From Poecilobothrus nobilitatus (Eukaryota; Arthropoda; Insecta; Diptera; Dolichopodidae), in contig OX352773.1 of the NCBI GenBank assembly GCA_947095535.1, forward strand, positions 84,478,670-84,542,669: a DNA stretch of 64,000 nt, read 5' to 3'. Shown piece after piece: positions 1 through 10,798 of the stretch. The notes beneath the pieces are model-generated. The model saw nothing but the letters and a program-made list of their open reading frames with translations, ran no database searches and was not told where the DNA came from. The position numbers were made by a program, and so were the translations under genes. Every line of letters starts with the position of its first letter. Position 1 is the stretch's first letter.

Positions 1-985
1 GATTCCTTTGGTTGTTAAAGAAATTGTTGTTGGTACGATAATTAAAAGGATTATTCGGTCTAGGTTGAGTAAAACTATTATTATTATTTTTTGGAATTAT
101 TCCTTGTCCTCCATTTGGTCTATATGGTGTTGTAAAATTACTGAAATTATTGTTATTTTGAATGGGCTTTATTTTAGAAGTCTGCTGATTAAAAACTCTT
201 GTATAGAATATATTTTGTTCCTTTATACAATAAGAGAATGCAACTGCTAAAGATTGTGGTCGCATAGCACGGATGGTTGACCCTAATGGTTCTTTAAATC
301 CTGATAAGAAAACGTTAAGACACATTTCATTATAAAGATCTTTCTTTGCAGCTATAACATTTTGAGCTTTTTCATGTATGTTTATATGATTAAACATGGT
401 AGCTTGAATTTCTATAACGTCAGAATAAAAATTTTCTACTGTTTTGTTATTCTGTTTTAACGTATGCAAATCTTTTATAAGGGATGTCTCGTTTCTTTTA
501 TCAGAGTAATGAAGAATCAGGTTCTCTTTCATTTTTTCCCATTCTAATGGAGTTCCATACATATTTAGAACTTCATTAGCCTGTCCTTCAATTTTGTTTC
601 TAATTGCCCTAAGAATAATTTTGTCATACAAAGTCCCGTCAATTTCAGTTATTAAAGTTAGGATTCCTTCGACATTGTCGATGAAATCGTGCAATAATCT
701 TGGATTTCCATCGAATTTTGGTAAATCCTTTATTGCATCTGGTATTCTAAGACTGTTATAAATGCGATTGATAGCGTCACTGTTTTGCATTATGGTTATT
801 TCCGAATTGTACGAGTTAAAACTATGAACAGAATCTAAGCTTGAATTTAAAAAGTTATCAAGATTAATTTGGTTATTGTTTTCGAAATCTAGGGAAGCAG
901 GAGTACTAGTTAATAAATTTTCAGATAAATTTCGAGGAGAATATGGAGCAACTCTAGGTTTAAAGTCTTTTGACCTTTTGAACAT
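1..985 (-). CDS. gag: Gag of a Ty3/gypsy-type retrotransposon (partial, runs off left edge)
   Basis: Read on the minus strand, an ATG at 985-983 opens a frame with no stop through base 1, so at least 328 residues are open and the C-terminus lies outside the window. A TAA sits directly before the ATG in the same frame, which fixes the start. The middle reads as a Gag capsid-like region: a stretch LPKFDGNPRLLHDFI, then a central EWEKMKENLILHYSDKR, then VENFYSDVIEIQ and LSGFKEPLGSTIRAM. This pattern is typical of gypsy-family Gag (structural protein that packages the element RNA). The last ~60 visible residues are rich in Asn, Gln and Pro, as in 17.6/297-like Gags before the protease. A primer-binding site lies upstream in the right orientation. 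The frame looks intact, unlike all other element genes here, suggesting a younger insertion. Family assignment is from remembered motifs, not a search. Confidence 0.8.
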   Translation of the reverse strand, partial: MFKRSKDFKPRVAPYSPRNLSENLLTSTPASLDFENNNQINLDNFLNSSLDSVHSFNSYNSEITIMQNSDAINRIYNSLRIPDAIKDLPKFDGNPRLLHDFIDNVEGILTLITEIDGTLYDKIILRAIRNKIEGQANEVLNMYGTPLEWEKMKENLILHYSDKRNETSLIKDLHTLKQNNKTVENFYSDVIEIQATMFNHINIHEKAQNVIAAKKDLYNEMCLNVFLSGFKEPLGSTIRAMRPQSLAVAFSYCIKEQNIFYTRVFNQQTSKIKPIQNNNNFSNFTTPYRPNGGQGIIPKNNNNSFTQPRPNNPFNYRTNNNFFNNQRN

Positions 986-1197
986 TTATATTTTTCTAAG
1001 AAATAAGTTTTTTTTTTTTTTTTTTTTTTTTTTGAATAATTCACTGTGCCTAAGGCAGCCTCACCTTAGGTATCGAAGAATAGGCTTGATCACAGTGAAA
1101 ATATTAAAAATTTTAATTTTTTATACTTTTTATTTTATAATTTTTTTTTTCTTATTATCTTATATATTTATAATTTTCTTATATTTTTTGTTTTCTC

Positions 1198-1428
1198 TTA
1201 CTTTAATTTAATAGGAATTGATTTGGAAGGAAGTATAGGATAGTAATAAAAATTTTGACTTACGTGAGCATGAGAAGAAAAATACTCATTGTATCTGTAG
1301 GCTCGTTGTTGTTCTAGGATCCAAATTAAAGAACTGAAGTTCACCAGTTGACCTTTTGATGTGTTTCCAATTTGCACTTTATATAATATACAGCTTAATC
1401 TTGTTGCTTCCAAATTATTCACGTTCAC
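1198..1428 (-). CDS. Small ORF in the leader of the gypsy-type element
   Basis: A 76-residue minus-strand ORF lies between the primer-binding site (1706-1725) and the gag start (985). It is not clearly low-complexity: it includes LEATRLSCILYKVQIGNTSK and LEQQRAYRYNEYFSSHAH. I do not recognise it. It could be a leader ORF, a displaced N-terminal Gag segment separated by the T-run at 1009-1033, or chance. The long homopolymer between it and gag means a small assembly length error could hide a longer frame. Confidence 0.3.
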   Translation of the reverse strand: MNVNNLEATRLSCILYKVQIGNTSKGQLVNFSSLIWILEQQRAYRYNEYFSSHAHVSQNFYYYPILPSKSIPIKLK

Positions 1429-1705
1429 AAAAATTCTGGATTTCTAATTTTTCACAATATTCCTTTGTGGTATTAAATTCCAGTTTTAATAAATTATTTA
1501 ATAACAATATTCCTTTGTTATAAAATTTTTCACAAATGTTTTTATTTAAATTAAAAATAGTTTAATGTTTTTTTTTTTTATTTTAATAATATATTTATTA
1601 AAATTAGTTCTTATTTTTTTTTTTTTATTTTTTTATTAGATATTTAATTTTAAGCGATATATATATTAACCGGAACACACTTTAATTAAAAGGATCACTG
1701 TTTTT

Positions 1706-1725
1706 GGATCCTACCGACTGCGCCA
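1706..1725 (-). promoter_or_regulatory. Primer-binding site, tRNA-Ser type, of the gypsy-type element
   Basis: The minus strand reads TGGCGCAGTCGGTAGGATCC here. A site beginning TGGCGCAGTCGG is the classic tRNA-Ser primer-binding site of 17.6/297-type fly retrotransposons, where reverse transcription begins just inside the 5' LTR. It lies upstream of the gag start in the same orientation, as expected. I see only this copy, so it has not been checked against a second element. Confidence 0.7.
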
Positions 1726-1731
1726 CTTATA

Positions 1732-2094
1732 AGTTTCGTTTTTACATTAATAAAAAAAAAAAAACTTTATTTTTTAAATATTCTTTAATTTGACTTTACT
1801 GGTTACAGGTATGATAATAATAATTACTTTCAGAATAAAATATTACAGGTATTTATAGTTAAAAGGATGCATTGTCAGCGAAACATATATTATGTTAAAG
1901 AAATTTGGATAATTAATATTTAAGGTTTCCCAATTGTTATTAACTAATTTAATTCTGCTGACATTGCGTCTGAACAAAAAGGTGAACAACATATGAAATT
2001 TAGTTTACGTAAAAATAAATGTTAATTATACAATATTAAGTTAAATTATATGTTAAGTTAAGTTATGGTTATATATTAGGATGATCATATAACT
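1732..2094 (-). repeat. Possible 5' LTR of the gypsy-type element
   Basis: The LTR should lie just beyond the primer-binding site, at higher coordinates. A segment with termini AGTT...AACT (inverted ends, as in errantivirus-type LTRs) would be 1732-2094, about 363 bases, leaving six bases before the primer-binding site. The 3' LTR is outside the window, so no LTR pair or target duplication can be checked. The outer boundary is a guess. Confidence 0.35.
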
Positions 2095-2640
2095 CGTGTA
2101 TGTTTTTTTTACATTAGGCTTTTAATAGGATAATGTATTTAAATTTTAAATTCTCATACATCATGCTACATATGCATAATGTACAAAATTTTCGTAGAGT
2201 TAATTTTTTTTATGTGACGTCATGTTCATGAAATAGAAAATATTTTGTTAGGATTTCATCTAATTTTCCATTTTCGTTAAATTTGTTAAATATGCAGAAC
2301 GATAAAAACGTTTAATTTGAGTTAAAATTAAAAAGTGAATTAATAATATAAAGTGTGGCTAACAGATAATAAAAAAAACAACAAAATCTAATACCGATAT
2401 AGTACATCAAAATAAATTAAATATTTACTTCTTCCGTCTTCTGTCAATTTTCAAGGAAATAAAAAATAATTTTCGCTATATTAAGAAATGCTGTAACAAA
2501 AATTTATCCACTGGTAATATTAAAATCCCGCTGGTTTCATTACATGCAAGCGTTGCGACGAAAGGTGTCGACAAAACTAAATTTTAAAAGGTTTCTTAAT
2601 TGTAATGAAAATTATAATAGGCATTTTTGAAAATTTTTAT
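2095..2640. other. AT-rich spacer, no gene seen
   Basis: Between the gypsy-type LTR candidate and the MULE fossil I see only AT-rich sequence with short ORFs. The right part may be further decayed upstream MULE sequence. Confidence 0.4.
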
Positions 2641-3360
2641 TTTTACCACTGTTTAAACCGAGCGATTTCGTTTCAGCATATGAAATTCTAAAAAAAACTG
2701 CTTTCAAAACTTCCAGCTTTGCAACAGTCAAAGATGGGGAAAGTGTTTTTCAGCCATTTATTTTATATTTTGAGCGGCGATGGATGAATAGAGTAAATAC
2801 AAAAATTTCAGATTATAACTATATACATAAGATTACATTTAATAGTTTTAATAAAAAAATATTTGTTCTTCAGGAAGATGCAATTTGTAGGAGACAATGA
2901 AAGTAGGAGAACAACGAGCTCAGTTAAAGGATACCATAGTCGCCTGTCTTCAAAATTGGCCAAAAATGGAATTTTTTTTTTTAAATTTAACAATCATTAA
3001 AAATTTAACATCATTTTGGGTGAGGATAGTATAAAATCAGCAGATTTAAAGAAATCGATAGACGGTAATGGCTTGCTTTATGAACCACGAAAAAAAAGAA
3101 AAAGTCGCAACCATTTTATAAAGGATATTTTAAGTCAATTTTAAAATGAAATTTTGTCTTTTCACGACGTTTTAAATAGACTTACATGCTGAACTAACAA
3201 AATTCTTCATAATAATACCATACAATTGCTAAGTGAACACCATGATGGGATTGACGAGATTAATGAGAATGTAATTTCAACAATCAATGACGATAGTGAT
3301 AACAAAGAAAACGAACCAACTAATAATGCGGTTGCAATAATAATCAATTTTTATGTGTAG
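2640..3360 (+). pseudogene. MULE-type (FLYWCH-associated) transposase fossil, C-terminal part
   Basis: Translating the plus strand in shifting frames gives a segment reading SVFQPFILYFERRWMNRV, then after a gap RRTTSSVKGYHSRLSSKLAK. This matches the widespread insect MULE transposase layout in which a 'PF..YFERTWI' block is followed by 'RRTNN..E.FHSRL'. A basic segment near 3090 (RKKRKSRNHF) and an acidic tail near 3300-3355 may be the C-terminus. Several stops and frameshifts interrupt it and the N-terminal catalytic region is not recognisable. The assignment rests on remembered family motifs. Confidence 0.5.
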
Positions 3361-3789
3361 TGTGCTGTGAAAAACCCAGATCGATTTTGTTATTACCTTG
3401 AAACACTTTAAATTATGCTTTCCTTGTTACAATGAAAGTATGTAAAGTGCAGGGTATGTAAAGTGCAAAAACCGTCCCATGTTCCTGATATGTAGGTCAG
3501 TAGTTGAAAATATGTCCAAAACTTATGCATGAATTTTACTATAATATTTGTAACTATTAGAAATTTGAATTTTGTTTATTATTCATATAGTTTTTACATT
3601 ATAATTATAAAAATAAAATTTTTCTTGATTTTTGCAAGTTTTTTTTCTTTTAAGTGGAGCTTAAGAAGGCGCACGTGTTCTTAAGTACCAAACACGTTAC
3701 AACACATGTACGCGCGTATTTTCGCGACCCGAATGCTGGCCAGATCTAGACGATATCAGAGTTTTACGCCTCCTACATCTTAATATGGT

Positions 3790-3970
3790 ATACATTTATG
3801 TTTATACACGTTATTTAGAATTGGGAGGGATTTTTGGGGTGTATTCGAAATCAGGGTATTCGCTTTTCCCAAAATATTTATATACATATATAAATATATG
3901 GGAGATTTTTAATTACGAGCGATTTTATAGTCGGTTACAAAATCAATGATTTTGAATTTTATTTCTTTTT
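3790..3970. repeat. Dispersed AT-rich repeat (copy also near 20000-20250 and 57010-57170)
   Basis: Contains the module 'TTCGAAATCAGGGTATTCGC' followed by TTTTCCC and a (TA)-rich stretch. Related modules ('ttcaaaatca', 'cgctttttcc', 'gaatatttatatat', 'ggttacaaaatcaa') recur in tandem near 19990-20250 and singly near 57010-57170. I do not recognise the family. Confidence 0.4.
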
Positions 3971-4439
3971 ATACAGAAATACTGGCTACGCATAGAACAT
4001 ATTATACTTGTTTACAATAAATTATAAATTTTGAAATTATTGATTTTTCGAAAAAAAAATTCTATGAAGTGAAGTTATAAGGCCATTATGGCTTCGAATG
4101 TGTCTTAAAACCATATTAGAAAATTTCGCGATTATGGTTTTATGACGCACTCAAGTGAGTTATAACGACATCATGGCTTTATGACATATAACATTATATC
4201 ACGGCACCGAAAAATGTGAGGCAGCATGTTTTAGTGATTTAGAAAAAATATTTGACACTGTTTCACAATAAAAGATAGTTTTGGCGACTAATACTGAGGA
4301 AAAAATAAGGCATTTATTTAATTTTCAAATCTTTCGGCAAGAAAATTTTCTATAATCTGCTGTAAGATTATAAAACGCACAAAATCTTCAAATCTTTTAT
4401 ACTCGTTTGCAATGTTTTGTTGTTATTTTTGGCTTTGGC

Positions 4440-5510
4440 TTTAGGGCTCGTTCGGAAGCTTCCAAAATCCGAACCCAAGGACCACATCCTCTCAAATTTC
4501 AGAGATCTAAATCAAACATGAAAGAACACTATTCTGCCAAATTTAAAGGTTATATCTTTGTTTTTTTGGAGATAATCTGATTTGCTCTGGGGCTCGTTCG
4601 GAAGCTTCCAAATTCCAAACCGTGGTCCATGGGTCCATCCTCTTAAATTTCAGAGACATAAATCAAACGCGAAGGAACATCATTTTAAAAAATTTAAAGG
4701 TTCTATCTTTGTTGGTTTTGGAGATAATCTCGTTTGATCTGGGGCTCGTTCGGAAGCTTCCAAAACACGAACCCATGGTTCAAATTCTTACAAATGTCAG
4801 TTTCCAATTTTATAGAAAAGGAAACATAACAGCACACTCTTGTACTAAAAATAAAGGTTCTATCTTTGTTGGTTGTGGAGATGTACTTGCTTTGCTCTGG
4901 GGCTCGTTCGGAAGCTTCCAAGATCCGAACCCATGAACTAAATCCTCTCAAATGTCATATACTTAAATAAAACATGAAAGAACACCACTCTGCCGAATTT
5001 AAAGGTTATATCTTTGTTGGTTTTGGAGATAATCTCATTTGCTCTGGTGCTCGTTCGGAAGCTTCCAAAATCAAACCCATGGACCAAATCCTGTTAAATT
5101 TCAAAAACATAAATCGAACGGGAAGGAACGTCATTGTACAAAATTTAAAGGTTCTATCTTTGTTGGTTTTGGAGATAATCTCGTTTGCTCTCTGGCTCGT
5201 TCGGAAGCTTTCAAAATCCGAACCCAAGGACCAAATCCTCTCAAATTTCAGAGACTTAAATAAAACATGAAAGAACACCACTCTGTCAAATGTGAAGGTT
5301 ATATCTTTGTTGGTTTTGGAAATAATCTCATTTGCTCGTTCGGAAGCTTCCAAAATCCAAACCTATGGACCAAATCCTCTTAAATTTTCGGGACATAAAT
5401 CGAACGGGAAGGAACATCATTGTACAAAATTTAAAGGTTCTATCTTTGTTGATTTTGGAGATAATCTCGTTTGCTCCGGAATCATTCGGATGCATAAAAG
5501 ATTGACATAA
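4440..5510 (+). repeat. Tandem array of ~147-bp units (truncated copy of the 34.5-36.3 kb element)
   Basis: The landmark CTCGTTCGGAAGCTTCCAAA recurs at about 4447, 4593, 4745, 4903, 5050, 5196 and 5335, with a degenerate eighth unit near 5475. Spacings are 146, 152, 158, 147, 146 and 139. Units fall into types differing in a middle segment ('aacaccactctgcc', 'aacatcattgtaca', and a third with 'gtcagtttccaat'). The array begins and ends abruptly without the terminal motifs seen at 34495-36350, and its last unit carries the same 'CCGGAATCATTCGGA' variant as the last unit there. I infer a truncated copy of that element. Confidence 0.8.
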
Positions 5511-5519
5511 GCAAGAAAT

Positions 5520-6750
5520 TTAATTTTAATACAAAATAAGAATTATGTTCTATAAAAATTATTTTTAGCTTATTATTTAAAAACAATTTTCAAAAAAAAA
5601 GTTTTGTTAGGTATTTTATAAAAATGTTATTTTCAATCATTTTTATTTATTTGATAGCTGTTAACTTTTGTGTTTTCCTTGATATAAATTGATACAAAAC
5701 GCAAAAATATCCCTACCAATTATACTTTGTGGACTGTTAAGGGTTCGTCACATTGTATTGGCTGAATTTGTCGAACCCTTGAATTTTGAAGGCTTGGTCT
5801 AAATCTGACTGCCAAGAAAGTATTCTTGGTGTTTTTAGAAAAATCCCACTGCCCTTAGGAAAATATTTTGTACTAATATTTATTACAAAAATTATTGTAA
5901 CTTTTACACATGTATTCAAATATTTCTTTAGTTCTATAAATTATTTGAAATTTTTTAAAAAGATATACATATAGAGTATAAAAATTTAATTCTAAATATC
6001 TTTGACAATGACTTGAGCAATTGATTTTCTTATTATTGGTTTTATTGTAAGTGAAAACTATCCAATTCATTCGAAAACATTCTGTTTTACACCATGGTTT
6101 TTTAATCTTTTAATCTATTCACAACGTATAGCAAGAATCAGAAATTGATTGCATGCATTAGAGTACAATGTCATCGATGTCACTTACTTTACCTTAATTT
6201 AGAATAATAGTTATTGATTTTGTTATTTGGAAATTTTGCATAAAATTTTAACATGGGATCATGTTTTTTGTGTTTAAAGTGGAAAACTAATGAAACATAT
6301 CTTAGTTATTCATTGATTATTTACTGCCAAAGGCACAGCATAATGAGTTACATGGTTGTTTGATTGTTATTCAGATGATTGTTATTCAGATGTTCAGATG
6401 ATTACTTGTTTTAAATTAGTTTGCTTTACATTTTAACATTTATTTTACAATTTTAAAAACGCCAATTTTTCAGTTTTGAAGAGCCGTAAAAAATATTTTT
6501 CATTGTTTAGATTTCGATAATTAGAATTCGATAATAATTAGACTTGTTAACATTTATAATATTAATTTTAAATAATTTAATAAGGCCGTTTTGCACTATG
6601 TGAATTTTTATTTGAGTTTTCATTCGATCGACTCAAAAGCCGACGCAAAAATTAAAACATATAGTGTAAAAACTTTAAAATGACTTTTGAGAAAACCATT
6701 TGAGAAATCAAATGAGATTTTTAATTTTAGAAATTTTCTTTAAAAATTTT
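5520..6750. other. AT-rich stretch, no gene seen
   Basis: Short ORFs only. A small direct repeat (GATTGTTATTCAGAT, two copies near 6362-6395) is the only local structure noticed. Confidence 0.4.
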
Positions 6751-6754
6751 AGAG

Positions 6755-6919
6755 TTTTTGTTTTTCTTAGTCCATTTCTCTGCCATTTTCCTTTTCAGAC
6801 GTGACTGTAAATGTCGTAAGGGGTAATAACTCTTACGACGTTTGTGGTATTGGAACCCACACTCCCTCGCTATTTACATCGTATTTTATACGCTCTTACC
6901 CACTAGACCATCGAGGCCC
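6755..6919 (-). mobile_element. tRNA-derived SINE copy
   Basis: On the minus strand the segment begins GGGCCTCGATGG, followed by TCTAGTGGGTAAGAGCG (close to a Pol III A box with D-arm) and, about 40 bases on, GGGTTCCAATACC (close to a B box, plus positions 6846-6858). The body continues to about 6755 and resembles the minus-strand SINE at 33020-33163, with a matching '(T)TACGACATT' block. Acceptor and anticodon stems do not form a normal tRNA, so I call it a tRNA-derived SINE rather than a tRNA gene. Confidence 0.55.
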
Positions 6920-8026
6920 TTTATTTTAGTTTACATTTGAGCCCCTTACTTTGTTTAACAGGTATAACAGAACCCAATGCACTACATTAAAAAAGAAACT
7001 TTATTTTATAGATGCAAACAGTGAAACGACACATGACATTTCAGTTCAGTAGCAATAACTTTTGTTTTGAAAACTGTAATAGTGCAGAGTATTACACTGC
7101 ATTTATATTAATTATTTATATAATATAATATAATATAATATTTATATTTTATTTTTCCATATTTTAAGTTTCTTATTTTATTATAATTTAAAAGAAAATA
7201 ATAATTATAATTTTGAATTCTGAAAATCAGCACTTCTTTTTATTATTTATTTAATAGATAATTTTTTTAACATTAATCGTTTTGATTTAAAAAAAAAATT
7301 AATTTTTTTTTAGGAACTGTAATTCATGATGACTTATGAATTATCTTTCTTAATTTGAATGATTATTATAGTTTATGATTATAATTTCTAATTTTTGTAC
7401 ATTAGATGTTATTTCATTTTGATTGAATCATTAAAATATTTAAACGCAATTTTTTGTTAAAACTCAAAATTAACCAACATTTTACATTATAGTTTTATAG
7501 TTTAGAATTATAGGACATCGTTCACCTGTTTTAGAATAAAACTATGAATAATTAATACTTCTTATATTGAATGGTTATTGGTTTTAACTTCAATTTTTAT
7601 TAGTATAATAACATAACGTACTAATTCATGTTGATATTCGAACCATAATTTTTTTTTTGGAACTGAAAGTTAACTAAAATTATTTCCAAAATGTATTCCA
7701 AACCTAAATAGAAATATGATAACACAAAAGTTTTCTTAAAAAAAAAAAAAACAAAAACTCTTTTTAAAATAACGAATGATGCTTGCATTTTTCTCTGTGC
7801 ATTCTCTTTTTTTATGCGTTTTTTATGTCGCTTTCATTTCGTTTACTTCTCAATCTAGGTGTAGGTAAGTATTTGTAATATTTTGAATTAGACAAATAGA
7901 AGCTTTTGTGACCTTTTGTTAGAAGGTGTGAAATTTGTGTTAAATTAAATTTAAAACAAGTTTTGATACTAAATTAATAAAAAACAAATTATAACCATAA
8001 TATTATAATTAGAAAATTTATATACC

Positions 8027-8957
8027 CAGTGGCGGAACTAGTGGACGCAGGACCCTGCGTTGCGGGGGGGCCACCAGCTATAGAAGGCCAAAAATTATTA
8101 GTAAAAAAATTATTTACAATCATTTTTTATATACATACACTGAAACTTTTTTCCCGCAGTTATAGTTGCTCACAAATATATAAAACTAACATTGAATAGC
8201 GCTGCTATGAGTTTTAGTGATTTGTAGTTGATGTGAATATGTTTCTAATCTATTGAAGCTAATCTTGAATATTGATGTGTAATTTCTAGTTTAAGCCATA
8301 GTTTTTGTGATTTTTCTATTACATTAATTCTGTTCTTGAATTATTTTCTTGCATCCATCCAAATAAATTAATGCTAATGACGTGATATAGTAATTATATA
8401 AAGAAGCAGTACAGAAAAAGTATAGTGAAGATATATCAAAAGAATTTCCACTGCAAATGGTTATGGTAAAGGCAATGCTGTACGATGAAATCAAAAATAT
8501 CATCTATACGCGAATTCGCTGAACTTTTAATAGTAAAATTGTCAACCGTAGCTTCAAGTGTTCCCCAAGTGATAACAGCATTGTTATTGTTTCTCACGCT
8601 ACCTGTTATGGTCGCATCAGCTGAACGTTTTTTTCAAAGCTGAAAATAATAAAAAATTATATGCGTAATACCATTGGTAAAGACTGTTTAAGCGATCTTT
8701 CAATACTTTCCATTGAAGCAAAAGCGGCTGGAAAAATGTAAATAAAAAGCATCATTACTGATTTTGCCAATATAAAGTCAAGGAGGAAAGATTTTAATAT
8801 ACAAGATCCATTAAGTTTTAGTTTCGTTCTTTTATTATTTTTATTTTGATTGTAATATGATATATGAAATAAATATTTAACTCGTTTTTGTTAAAAAAAA
8901 ATTTTTGGGGAAATATTTTACTTTTGCGCGGGTCCAAATTTTGAAGTTCCGCCACTG
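8027..8957 (+). mobile_element. hAT element (ZMYM1-like transposase lineage), truncated
   Basis: The ends are inverted copies of CAGTGGCGGAACT, and the element is flanked on both sides by the identical 8-bp sequence TATATACC (8019-8026 and 8958-8965), the hallmark of hAT insertion. At 931 bases it is too short for a complete transposase, and it contains only a C-terminal coding remnant. It therefore appears to be an internal-deletion copy. Confidence 0.9.
8400..8745 (+). pseudogene. hAT transposase C-terminal (hATC dimerisation) remnant
   Basis: In shifting frames the plus strand reads YSEDISKEFPLQ, then EFAELLIVKLSTVASSVPQV, then LTLPVMVASAERFF, then KLKIIKNYMRNTIGKDCLS. The block 'TLPV.VASAERSFSKLK.IK' is the diagnostic hATC region of ZMYM1-like hAT transposases, which mediates dimerisation. 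A one-base shift falls at the T-run near 8635, and another near 8500. The zinc-finger and catalytic N-terminal parts are absent. It lies wholly within the hAT ends. Confidence 0.85.
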
Positions 8958-8989
8958 TATATACCTATACATTGTATTATTAATACAAA

Positions 8990-9040
8990 ATTTATATATA
9001 TATTTATTATATATATATATATATTTTATACATATATATT
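8990..9040. repeat. (TA)n microsatellite
   Basis: An interrupted run of TA dinucleotides separates the hAT element from the Helitron region. Confidence 0.8.
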
Positions 9041-9639
9041 TTTTTTTTGTGTTACTTACATAATATATCTTTTTTGTGGACAATTTTTTAATTGTAAATT
9101 TTTAATTTTTCTTTTGTATTGAATTTTTTTTTATTTATTTTATTTTAATTTTGCTTTTATTTTTTGTTCTTTTGCGTTTTTTTATATGTAGTTTTTTTGT
9201 GGACAATTTTTATTTTAATAATTAGAAATAGCTGGGATCGGAAACAGCACACCAAGAAGGTATGTAAGTCAAAATTTCTTAAATAAATTTTGGAAATTTG
9301 TAAATTTTAGGTAAATTTGTTTACTATTAAATTTTTTTTCTTCAAATTTTAATAGTTAAATTTTTATTTATACATTATAAATTTAAGTAATATTTTATAT
9401 TTTTTAAATTATTTCACTGAATTTTGTTTTATTTTTTCGTTTTACAAATTTTTGGTGTTTTTCTTATATGTATATGTATAAGTATACCTAATATATTTTT
9501 TATAAAATATTATTGAAGTAATTTTTTATTAAGTTTTTATTAATAACATTTTTAAATTTGAATTTAACACATAATTCTAAGAAACGAACATTAATCCGTA
9601 ATTTTAAAAAATAATATTTTTAAATAAAATTTTCTGAAA

Positions 9640-10600
9640 ATACCTCGAAAACGGAAATCTAATTTGAACAAAACAACATCACGAAGTAGAAAAATCACCG
9701 TAACTCGCGGAGCGGAAACACCAAATCGAAGAAGAAAACGATTAGCAGAACAACGATTGCGTCAAGAAAGGTTACGAGAAGTCGCAGCAAAAGAGCAGAT
9801 CATTGCAAGAGAAATCCAGCGTATTAGACAAGCAGAATTAAGAGAAACAGAAACATTGGGGAGGCGAAGACAAAGAAAGGCAGCGCAACGGAGACGCCAA
9901 CGACTTTTAAGAGAAATTGAAACGGTTGAAGAAGGAAGATTATGAAGGGAAGTGCAACAGGAACGTCAAGGAAATTTAAGAAGAACTGAAACAGTCAAAC
10001 GCAGAAGACTAAGGAGAAAAGAGCAACGGCGACGTCAACAAGTTTTAAGAGAATTTGAAACGGTTGAAGAAGGAATATTAAGGAGAGAAGACTAACGAGG
10101 ACGTCAACAAGTTTTAAGAGAAGCTGAAACGGTTGAAGAAGGAAGATTAAGGAGAGAAAACCAAAGAGGACGTCAACAAGTTTTAAGAGAAAACGAAACA
10201 GAGGAGGAAAGAAGAAACAGAGTAAACAACGATAGTAGGCGAATTGTAGGTTATAGAGTAAGAAAATGGCAAATTTTAGAAAATGGGGTCTTTAATTACA
10301 ACCCTGTAGATAACTACGACTCTTATAATATTTTGAATATAGGACGAATGGACAATGTTTGCACACATTGTTGTGCACTTAAGTGGGTAGGTGAAACAGC
10401 TGCTATGTGTTGTTTAAAAGGAAGGGTTCGTTTAACACCTCTCCAAAATCCCCCTTGACCACTTTTATCATTAATGTGGGGGACCACAAATCGATCTAAA
10501 GAATTCTTAAAAAATATCAGAAAATATAACTCTTGCTTCCAAATGACTTCTTTCGGTGCGACAAATCAATTTTTTGGACAAGGCTTCATGCCAACAAATT
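9640..10600 (+). pseudogene. Helitron replicase N-terminal basic repeats and Cys motif region
   Basis: The frame begins with IPRKRKSNLNKT, where the expected Met codon reads ATA. A very Arg/Gln/Glu-rich coiled-coil-like segment follows, built from ~22-residue repeats (for example RGRQQVLREAETVEEGRLRR, at least three copies over 10020-10200). Next comes a Cys-rich block around 10335-10440 (VCTHCCALKW and AAMCCLKGRV), then a segment including RKYNSCFQMTSFGA, which is characteristic of Helitron replicase N-termini. The frame is kept for almost 1 kb but is broken by stops at 9943, about 10093 and about 10456, and decays after 10600. The stops look like single changes from Arg or Gln codons. Confidence 0.8.
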
Positions 10601-10798
10601 TATCATAACCTGTACATTTAAATTTATCATAAAATTGGTTCTTTACTTCCAATCGCTAATACACAACCACGATTTCTTCAAATATATTTTACGGGGAACG
10701 CGCAGCAAGAGGTTCAACATCGGTGTAGTATAGTTTCCGGTACCAGAAGAGATATTGTAGAGCAACTACAAGAAATATTTCACAGCCACAACAATTAC

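Noticed and set aside
8..250. 80-codon plus-strand ORF at the left edge
   Set aside because: Antisense shadow of the gypsy-type Gag frame, which is open on the minus strand.
4703..5353. Minus-strand ORFs of 82 and 115 codons
   Set aside because: Antisense readings of the tandem array.
4440..5510. CRISPR-like repeat array
   Set aside because: Units are adjacent with no unique spacers, and the sequence is eukaryotic.
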